Shown: positions 1 to 5,428 of the stretch, piece by piece
How the letters are laid out: each line of letters begins with the position of its first letter
How positions within the stretch are numbered: position 1 is the stretch's first letter
Assembly (NCBI GenBank): GCA_027451565.1
Contig: DAIDJC010000213.1
Coordinates: 1 to 5,428, forward strand
Length of the DNA stretch: 5,428 bases
Direction: 5' to 3'
Origin: Limisphaerales bacterium
GTDB lineage: Bacteria; Verrucomicrobiota; Verrucomicrobiia; Limisphaerales; UBA11358
Notes under the pieces: model-generated
What the model saw: only the letters and a program-made list of their open reading frames with translations
What the model was told of the DNA's origin: nothing
Databases searched by the model: none
Position numbers and translations under genes: made by a program

Positions 1-1763
1 AGAGCCTGGGGTTTTCAGACCGGCAGATCGCGCACTTAACCGGTTCCACCGAAGACGCGGTGCGGGCAGAGCGTCGGAAACTGGGTTTGGTGCCAAGCTA
101 TCGTCTGGTGGACACCTGTGCCGCAGAATTTGAGGCGTACACTCCCTACTATTACTCCACCTACGACCGCGGCGACGACGAGGTGAAGGGGAATAAAGCC
201 CGCAAGGTGATGATTTTGGGTGGGGGACCCAACCGGATTGGCCAGGGCATTGAATTTGATTACTGCTGTGTTCATGCGGCTTTTGCGCTGAAGGAGGACG
301 GCTTTGAAACCCTGATGGTCAATTCCAATCCTGAGACGGTTTCGACCGATTACGATACCAGCGACAAGCTGTTTTTTGAGCCGCTCACGCTGGAGGATGT
401 TTTGCACATTTATGAGCGGGAAGGCTGCTGGGGGGCTATTGCGCAGTTTGGCGGGCAGACGCCCCTGAACCTGGCGCTGGGTTTGCAAAAAAACGGCGTG
501 CGCATCATCGGCACATCACCACAAAGCATCGAGGTGGCGGAAGACCGAAAGCTGTTTTCAGCCATGCTGAACAAGCTTGGCATCCCCCAGCCGCCGAACG
601 GGTTGGCGACCAACGCGGAAGAGGCATTGGTCATTTCCCGAAGGTTGAGTTACCCGGTGCTGGTGCGTCCCAGTTTTGTGCTGGGGGGCCGGGCCATGCA
701 AATTGTTTACTCGGATGCGGAGCTGCAACATTACATGCGCTTTGCAGTGGAGGCCTCTCCAGAGCGACCCGTGCTGGTGGACAAATTCCTGGAGGATGCC
801 ACGGAAGTGGACGTGGATTGCATTGCGGACGTGGGCCATTTTTCCAATCCAGCGGAGGGGACCATCGTGATTGGAGGCATGCTTGAGCATATCGAGTACG
901 CCGGGGTTCATTCTGGAGATGCAGCCATGGTTTTACCCCCCCACACCCTTTCTGAAAAAGTGATTGGCACCATCCGTGAATACACCCAGGCCATGGCCAG
1001 GGAACTAAAGGTGACGGGCTTGATGAACGTCCAGTATGCTGTCAAAGGAGACATGGTTTATGTGCTGGAGGTGAATCCACGGGCTTCACGGACCGTCCCT
1101 TTTGTCTCCAAAACGATAGGCCGACCCCTCGCCAAACTGGCGGCAAAGGTCATGGCGGGCAAAACACTCAAGGAACTGGGTTTCACCCAGGAAATCCGGC
1201 CCGCTTATTGGGCTGTCAAGGAATCCGTTTTCCCTTTCAGCCGGTTTCATGGCCAGGACATTCTTCTCTCACCTGAAATGCGCTCCACCGGGGAGGTGAT
1301 GGGGTTGGATTCAGACCTGGGAGTGGCCTACGCAAAGTCGCAAATGGCGGCAAATTCGTCCCTGCCCCTTGCCGGCAAGGTGTTTATCAGCGTCAGTGAC
1401 GGGCACAAGGCGGAGGTGGCCGCGGTGGCGGCATCTTTTGCGGAGCTGGGTTTTGAATTGGTGGCCACCAGCGGAACGGCAGCGGTTTTGGAAAAAGCCG
1501 GGTTGAAAGTCCAGCGCGTGCGCAAGCTCCTGGAGGGCCGCCCCAACATTGTGGACCTTCTCAAAAACAAGGAAATCCAGTTCGTCATCAACACCCCCAG
1601 TGGCGCTGCCCCGCGTGAAGACGAAGTCAGGATCAGGACCACTGCGGTTTACACCGGCACACCCATTGCAACCACTCTCAGTGGGGCGCGCGCGGCCGCC
1701 CTCGGGATTGCGGCGTTAAAAAAATCCGGGTACAGCGTCAAAACGCTCCAGGAATATCTCTAA
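1..1763 (+). CDS. carB: Carbamoyl-phosphate synthase large subunit, C-terminal part (5' end outside window)
   Basis: CarB makes carbamoyl phosphate from bicarbonate, two ATP and ammonia supplied by the CarA glutaminase; the product feeds pyrimidine and arginine synthesis in the cytoplasm. The frame is open from the first full codon at 3 to the TAA at 1761-1763, giving 586 residues, a little over half of the roughly 1070 usual for the family. Counting from base 3, the first ~60 residues are the end of the oligomerisation domain (VDTCAAEF, YYYSTYD). The second ATP-grasp unit follows: GGGPNRIGQG at 73-82, RPSFVLGGRAM at 222-232 and the metal-binding EVNPRASRT at 356-364. The allosteric MGS-like domain fills about 458-586, with SVSDGHK, ATSGTA and KLLEGRP, which line the UMP pocket in E. 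coli CarB. The LEHIEYAGVHSGD and ATTLSG segments, around the ornithine site of the E. coli enzyme, are also kept, so the allosteric sites look intact. A loop near 828-866 is about 8 residues longer than in E. coli. The missing start is only the window edge; no frameshift is seen. Confidence 0.97.
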   Translation, partial: SLGFSDRQIAHLTGSTEDAVRAERRKLGLVPSYRLVDTCAAEFEAYTPYYYSTYDRGDDEVKGNKARKVMILGGGPNRIGQGIEFDYCCVHAAFALKEDGFETLMVNSNPETVSTDYDTSDKLFFEPLTLEDVLHIYEREGCWGAIAQFGGQTPLNLALGLQKNGVRIIGTSPQSIEVAEDRKLFSAMLNKLGIPQPPNGLATNAEEALVISRRLSYPVLVRPSFVLGGRAMQIVYSDAELQHYMRFAVEASPERPVLVDKFLEDATEVDVDCIADVGHFSNPAEGTIVIGGMLEHIEYAGVHSGDAAMVLPPHTLSEKVIGTIREYTQAMARELKVTGLMNVQYAVKGDMVYVLEVNPRASRTVPFVSKTIGRPLAKLAAKVMAGKTLKELGFTQEIRPAYWAVKESVFPFSRFHGQDILLSPEMRSTGEVMGLDSDLGVAYAKSQMAANSSLPLAGKVFISVSDGHKAEVAAVAASFAELGFELVATSGTAAVLEKAGLKVQRVRKLLEGRPNIVDLLKNKEIQFVINTPSGAAPREDEVRIRTTAVYTGTPIATTLSGARAAALGIAALKKSGYSVKTLQEYL

Positions 1764-1796
1764 TATTGGGCGTTTCCAAACGAACGGTGCGGAACC

Positions 1797-4700
1797 TCAG
1801 GACAGTAATTCCTGAATCTCACCCCAATTCAATCCCGATGCCAGGGCTTCCTCATTCCCAAGCATGTCTTGGATGACGCCTCGTTTGCGGGTTTGGAGCG
1901 CCAGTATTTTTTCCTCGATGGTGTCCCGGGCGATCAGCTTGTAGCTGGTGACAATCCGGGTCTGGCCTATGCGATGCGCCCGGTCGGTTGCCTGGTCCTC
2001 CACGGCGGGGTTCCACCATGGATCAAAATGAATCACGGTGTCAGCGGCCGTCAGGTTTAATCCCACCCCGCCGGCCTTCAGGCTGATGAGAAAAACCGGA
2101 ATGGAGGACTGGGTCTGGAAGCGGGTCACTTCTGCAGCGCGGTCTGCCGTGGATCCGTCCAGGTAACAAAAAGGAATTCCATCCTGGACCAGCCTTTCCC
2201 GAAGCAAACCCAGCATGGTGGTGAACTGGCTGAAGACCAGCAACCGATGGCCACCATCCATTACTTCCTCAAGCAACTCGCCAAACAACTCCATTTTGCC
2301 GGAGGAGTCTGAATCATCCGGGTTAAGCAGCCGCAAATCGCAACATATCTGGCGCAACCTCAACAGGGCGGTGAGGATGACCATGCGGCTGCGAGCCAAC
2401 CCGGCTTCACCGGTGGCGGCCAGCACTTCATCCCGCGTGGCAACCAGCACCTGCTCATAAACCGCCCTCTGCCGGGCGCTCAATTCGCAATAGGCCACCT
2501 GGTCCAGCCGTTCCGGCAACTCCCTGGCCACTTCGCGCTTCAGCCGCCTCAGCATGAATGGACGCAACCGGCGCGCCAGGCGCGATCGAATGGCATCATC
2601 CCCGCCACGTGCAATGGGAACTTCGTACCGATCCTTGAAGTCCGCTGCGGTGCCGAGATAACCAGGCATGAGAAAATCAAAAATGGACCACAAATCCTGG
2701 ACGGAATTCTCCAGAGGAGTACCGGTGAGAACCAGGCGGTTTCGTCCTGCGATGGCTTTGACCGCCTGCGCATTAAGGGTTTGCCGGTTTTTGATATGCT
2801 GGGCCTCATCCAGAATGAGGGTGTCAAATTCCAAGCCGCGGTATTTCTCCCCATCACGACGGATCAGGGCGTAACTGGTAATCACCAGGTCTGCCTTGGA
2901 TACCTCGGCAAACAATCGGTGTCGCCCGGGACCATGCAAGGCAACCACTTTCAGCCCGGGAGTAAACCGCGCTGCTTCCGACATCCAGTTAAAAACCAGG
3001 CTGGTGGGACATACCACCAAATAAGGGCGATCTGCGGCGGGCTTCATGGCCTGCAAAAAGGCAAGGGTTTGGAGGGTTTTTCCAAGCCCCATTTCATCCG
3101 CCAATATCCCCGAGAACCCATTTTCACGCAGAAACTTCATCCATGCCACACCGTGCTTTTGGTAGGGCCGCAAAACCTCCTCGAGTTGCCCCAGCGGGGG
3201 GCAGGCGAGGTTTACCTGACCGGTTTGTCGGTCCACCATTTCGCGCCAGGTTGTCGGCGCCTGGATTTTCCAACCCGCATGCCGGCTCAGAGTGGCTTGC
3301 AGAAAACCCGCTTGCGCCTGGTTTATGCGATACTTTCCATCCTGCTGCTGCGGGGCACAATCTCGAAGCGTCTGCTGCCATTCCTCCAAGGCTTCCGAAT
3401 CCACCACCGCCACCTGCCCATTTTTCAGGCGGACATGGCCGCGACCCGATAATAAAAGCCGCTGGATTTCTGCCGCGGAAAATGCCTCTCCCGTCCGTGT
3501 TTTGAAAACCACGCCAAGGTCAAACCATTGCATACCCGAAGTGGTGACCTGAAAAACGGGTTCCAAACGATCCAAATTGCGCAAGGTCCGGTTCTCCAAC
3601 TGTTCATCCAACGTTACCGTCCACGTTTGCTGAAGCTTGGGCAGGTCCAAGGCAAGGAACTGTAACACGGCATTCTCACCCGTTATCTGTATTCGACCGC
3701 GCTCGTCAGGCGCTGAAAAACCGCGGCGCTGCAATCGGGCGAGAGCCTCCTTTTCAGCCTGAAAATCCCGCATGAAATACCTGTGCGGATCGGCTGGATC
3801 TGGAAAACAGGAATCCTCATCTTTTCCGGGAAGGCCGGCCGTCATAATCCGCAAATCATAGGCAAATTGGAGCAGCCCTGATAATTGGGTCAGTCCGCCC
3901 TTGAGGGAAAGGATGAAACGCGGGGGTTTGGGAGCCAGGGAAAAATCTTCAGGCTTGAAATTGGATTCCAAGCCTGCAGCGGCGAGCGCTGGCCAATCCC
4001 GGGATAAAAATAAGGGAACCTGCATCCGGAAAATGCGCACCGGGGCCTTGAAAGGATCCCCCGGGAGCGCGGGCAAGCCCAAAGGTTGCCACACCGGATC
4101 CTGCCAGCACCATTCACCGGCACGGCGCAAGACGGGAGGGTGTGGGAAGAAGCCCAGCACAATATCTCCAGAAGGTTCGAGCATGGCCTTAAGGGGCAAA
4201 TGAAGCGGGTTGCTGGAAACAGTGACTGGACGATTTTTGCCGAGGCTTATCCGCGGATGATCAACCAGCCGGGGCAAAAGTGAGGCAAATTGAGCCGTTT
4301 CCAGTTGAAGCATGAAAGGGATTTCATCACCTGAAATGGACTCCAAATGATCCAGGACCCCTTCATCCGTAGGATCAAAGAAGTAACACCTGTCGAGAGG
4401 CAGTGCATTCAGCGGGCGGCGTCCACCCCCCAATTCTGCCTCCAAGAAAACCATGATTTTCCCCCTCTCCAAGCCGGAATCGAGATTGGGGGGCAAAATG
4501 ATAAATAATTTCGCCGGGGCGCCATCGGGCTGCCGCCTGAGCCGGGACGTGCGGATGGCAGATTGCGGCCTTGTTGATTGAGCCGGGACGTCAGGATCAG
4601 TGGGGCGAATTTTGTTTGATTGCAACCAATGCAACCCTACGGCCACCACATGGTGACAAATTTTGCCCCACTCACGGGCCTCGCGACAGGTGCAGAGGTT

Positions 4701-4895
4701 TTCCATGCTGGCCCGGTTGTGAATGACCATGGAAGCCCTCAGGGTGGTTCCACCCGACTGCACCACCCCGTGCAGCAAGGGGGGATTCCATGCGGAACTC
4801 AACACATGACGCTGGGCAAGACAGGTCCTGGCCATTTTCATGGCGTCCCAACCCGCCGCCTGGCTGAATAATGATTCATCTAACTCCATGGACAT
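1797..4895 (-). CDS. SWIM zinc-finger SNF2-family DNA-dependent ATPase/helicase
   Basis: A complete 1032-residue protein. The N-terminal part carries a SWIM zinc finger (CxC...CxH: C68, C70, C80, H82), a likely nucleic-acid or protein contact module. Residues ~95-560 show no motif I recognise and probably match the poorly conserved region seen before the motor in bacterial SNF2 proteins. The motor fills ~573-1010: Walker A ADEMGLGKT (599-607), motif Ia VVCPTSLVFNW (627-637), Walker B DEAQ (696-699), LTGTPLEN (723-730), LLVFSQF (885-891), motif V SLKAGGVGLNL (938-948) and motif VI DQATDRAHRIGQ (967-978) with its arginines. All catalytic elements are present, so it should be an active ATPase that translocates on duplex DNA or remodels protein-DNA complexes. 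The E. coli relative RapA acts on RNA polymerase, but this protein has a different N-terminus and no specific role can be assigned. The ATG at 4895-4893 is the first possible common start after an in-frame TGA at 4904-4902; a second ATG lies two codons on. No Shine-Dalgarno sequence precedes either. It converges on carB with a 33-base gap. Confidence 0.95.
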   Translation of the reverse strand: MSMELDESLFSQAAGWDAMKMARTCLAQRHVLSSAWNPPLLHGVVQSGGTTLRASMVIHNRASMENLCTCREAREWGKICHHVVAVGLHWLQSNKIRPTDPDVPAQSTRPQSAIRTSRLRRQPDGAPAKLFIILPPNLDSGLERGKIMVFLEAELGGGRRPLNALPLDRCYFFDPTDEGVLDHLESISGDEIPFMLQLETAQFASLLPRLVDHPRISLGKNRPVTVSSNPLHLPLKAMLEPSGDIVLGFFPHPPVLRRAGEWCWQDPVWQPLGLPALPGDPFKAPVRIFRMQVPLFLSRDWPALAAAGLESNFKPEDFSLAPKPPRFILSLKGGLTQLSGLLQFAYDLRIMTAGLPGKDEDSCFPDPADPHRYFMRDFQAEKEALARLQRRGFSAPDERGRIQITGENAVLQFLALDLPKLQQTWTVTLDEQLENRTLRNLDRLEPVFQVTTSGMQWFDLGVVFKTRTGEAFSAAEIQRLLLSGRGHVRLKNGQVAVVDSEALEEWQQTLRDCAPQQQDGKYRINQAQAGFLQATLSRHAGWKIQAPTTWREMVDRQTGQVNLACPPLGQLEEVLRPYQKHGVAWMKFLRENGFSGILADEMGLGKTLQTLAFLQAMKPAADRPYLVVCPTSLVFNWMSEAARFTPGLKVVALHGPGRHRLFAEVSKADLVITSYALIRRDGEKYRGLEFDTLILDEAQHIKNRQTLNAQAVKAIAGRNRLVLTGTPLENSVQDLWSIFDFLMPGYLGTAADFKDRYEVPIARGGDDAIRSRLARRLRPFMLRRLKREVARELPERLDQVAYCELSARQRAVYEQVLVATRDEVLAATGEAGLARSRMVILTALLRLRQICCDLRLLNPDDSDSSGKMELFGELLEEVMDGGHRLLVFSQFTTMLGLLRERLVQDGIPFCYLDGSTADRAAEVTRFQTQSSIPVFLISLKAGGVGLNLTAADTVIHFDPWWNPAVEDQATDRAHRIGQTRIVTSYKLIARDTIEEKILALQTRKRGVIQDMLGNEEALASGLNWGEIQELLS
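4538..4620. repeat. Two-copy decayed tandem repeat, ~41-42 bp, inside the SNF2 gene
   Basis: Two adjacent units lie at 4538-4578 and 4579-4620. Both begin with the identical 13-mer TGAGCCGGGACGT, both carry GGAT at the same offset, and they end with TTGTTGAT and TTGTTTGAT, each followed by TG. The middles have diverged; by hand I align roughly two thirds of positions. The units differ by one base in length and are read in different frames, so the protein copies do not resemble each other (SNKIRPTDPDVPAQ versus STRPQSAIRTSRLR). They encode about residues 92-120, a linker just after the SWIM finger, where such change would be tolerated. Confidence 0.5.
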
Positions 4896-4903
4896 GACCG
4901 TTC

Positions 4904-4933
4904 AATATGCCGTCATCGGGGCTGGGATTTCAA
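4904..4933 (-). promoter_or_regulatory. Candidate sigma70-type promoter of the SNF2 gene
   Basis: On the minus strand TTGAAA (4933-4928, five of six matches to the -35 consensus) is followed after 18 bases by CATATT (4909-4904, four of six to the -10 consensus). Transcription would start near 4897, only about two bases before the ATG at 4895, giving a nearly leaderless mRNA. This agrees with the lack of a Shine-Dalgarno sequence there. The -10 match is weak and such pairs arise by chance, so this is a candidate only. If the insertion sequence ends at 4963, the promoter belongs to the host and not to the element. Confidence 0.25.
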
Positions 4934-4962
4934 GCCGGGCAAATGGCAAAAATCAACCCGGC

Positions 4963-5428
4963 CAGGGTCTTTTGTTTTGGGTCTCATTTTGCGGTAAGGA
5001 CCGACAGGCAAAGTTTGGGATTGGAATGGAATCGTTCACGGAGTGCGGGGAGGGATTCTTGTTGGAACTGCTCAGCCAGGAGGGTGAGCAGGGCGTTTCG
5101 AATGAGAGCCAGGTTGGCCAACAGGTTGGGATTGCGAGAGCGGGAACGGTCCTCCCCCATCAGGGCGTCGCGCCGCCAATGATTGCGGACTTCCACACCG
5201 CCCCAATGTCCCCGGATCAAAGTCAGCCATTGGCCCTTGGAATACTGCTCTGGAGAAGCGCTGGAGAGATAGTAGCGCGATTCGATGGTGGTCAGGTTGG
5301 AGCGCTTTTGAGTGCGCTGGCTCCGCACCACGATCAAGCTGCGGGCAAAGGGAAAGTCGGCAGTGAGAGGTTCGACGGCAAAGGCATGGACTTGCCGGAG
5401 TTCGACACGTCCATGGCCGATTTGGCTG
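4963..5428 (-). mobile_element. Part of an ISAs1-like insertion sequence; inner boundary tentative
   Basis: The transposase fragment implies an insertion sequence that runs off the right edge. Its end must lie in the 88 bases between the transposase stop and the SNF2 start, unless it is degraded. I place a tentative boundary at 4963, where the plus strand reads CAGGG inward, 21 bases before the stop codon. From memory, many ISAs1-family ends begin this way. A short direct repeat GGGTCT at 4965-4970 and 4979-4984 also lies in this end region. The partner inverted repeat and the target-site duplication are outside the window, so the boundary is unproven; the presence of the element rests on the protein. 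Confidence 0.4.
4984..5428 (-). CDS. ISAs1-like (DDE) transposase, C-terminal part (5' end outside window)
   Basis: The frame is open from the right edge (first full codon 5427-5425) to a TGA at 4986-4984, giving 147 residues. That is roughly the last 40 percent of an ISAs1-family transposase, which usually has 370-400 residues. Visible family landmarks, counted from the right edge, are GHGRVE at 4-9, ESRYYLSS at 49-56 and the block IRGHWGGVEVRNHWRRD at 71-87, followed by GEDRSRSRNPNLLANLALIRNALL. E79 of the HWGGVE segment is the likely catalytic glutamate of the DDE triad; the two aspartates would lie outside the window. Compared with the usual HWGIENxLHW, this block has one extra residue and RNHWRRD in place of LHWVLD, which suggests a distinct subgroup. 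An apparent TTG start at 5337 is internal, because conserved family sequence continues upstream of it. The visible part has no stop or frameshift, but whether the whole gene is intact cannot be told. It points the same way as the SNF2 gene downstream but is functionally unrelated. Confidence 0.85.
   Translation of the reverse strand, partial: SQIGHGRVELRQVHAFAVEPLTADFPFARSLIVVRSQRTQKRSNLTTIESRYYLSSASPEQYSKGQWLTLIRGHWGGVEVRNHWRRDALMGEDRSRSRNPNLLANLALIRNALLTLLAEQFQQESLPALRERFHSNPKLCLSVLTAK

Noticed and set aside
36..911. Minus-strand open frames of up to 150 codons opposite carB
   Set aside because: The plus-strand carB frame is conserved throughout, and the antisense translations resemble no family I know.
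1771..1782. Inverted repeat CGTTTCCAAACG between the convergent carB and SNF2 genes, considered as a shared terminator
   Set aside because: The stem is only 5 bp with a 2-base loop, is AT-rich and has no T-tract on either side. The 33-base gap therefore shows no convincing intrinsic terminator.
2798..2809. DEAQ instead of DEAH in the Walker B motif of the SNF2 protein
   Set aside because: DEAQ is common among bacterial SNF2 proteins, and the catalytic D and E are kept, so this is not unusual.
2781..3505. Long plus-strand open frames (223 and 120 codons) opposite the SNF2 gene
   Set aside because: They lie wholly within the conserved motor-coding part of the SNF2 gene and their translations show no recognisable motif. 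They are best read as shadows of GC-biased coding sequence.
4956..4968. Small hairpin ACCC-GGCCA-GGGT followed by T-rich sequence, considered as a terminator of the transposase gene
   Set aside because: A 4-bp stem is too short to call, and the T-rich runs are interrupted. It also overlaps the tentative insertion-sequence end, which could explain the symmetry.
1..5428. Possibility that SNF2 plus transposase form a defence or other accessory system
   Set aside because: There is no nuclease, methyltransferase or other partner gene in the window, and the SNF2 gene sits beside housekeeping carB in convergent orientation. A defence role cannot be supported from this sequence.

Overview
The window looks like an ordinary stretch of bacterial chromosome, moderately GC-rich, with three genes. 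A Verrucomicrobiota-type host (Pedosphaera-like) is my best guess. It rests on remembered resemblance of the CarB loop, the SWIM/SNF2 architecture and the transposase subgroup, not on a search, so it should be held loosely.

Layout: (1) From the left edge to 1763 on the plus strand is the 3' part of carB, the large subunit of carbamoyl-phosphate synthetase. Its 5' part lies outside the window. (2) After a 33-base convergent gap, 1797-4895 on the minus strand is a complete gene for a 1032-residue SWIM zinc-finger/SNF2-family ATPase with all helicase motifs intact. (3) Upstream of it, an 88-base gap separates it from the 3' end of an ISAs1-like transposase gene on the same strand, which is open to the right edge.

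The genes do not form an evident pathway. carB is a housekeeping gene for pyrimidine and arginine precursors. The SNF2 ATPase probably remodels protein-nucleic acid complexes, but its role cannot be read from the sequence. The transposase marks a mobile element that lies just upstream of the SNF2 gene. The 88-base gap holds a possible promoter that would give the SNF2 gene a nearly leaderless transcript, which fits the absence of a ribosome binding site. The other small-scale structure of note is a decayed tandem duplication of about 41 bases inside the SNF2 gene, just after the SWIM motif.

I found no RNA gene, CRISPR array, riboswitch or new multi-gene system. No stretch longer than 300 bases lacks a gene.
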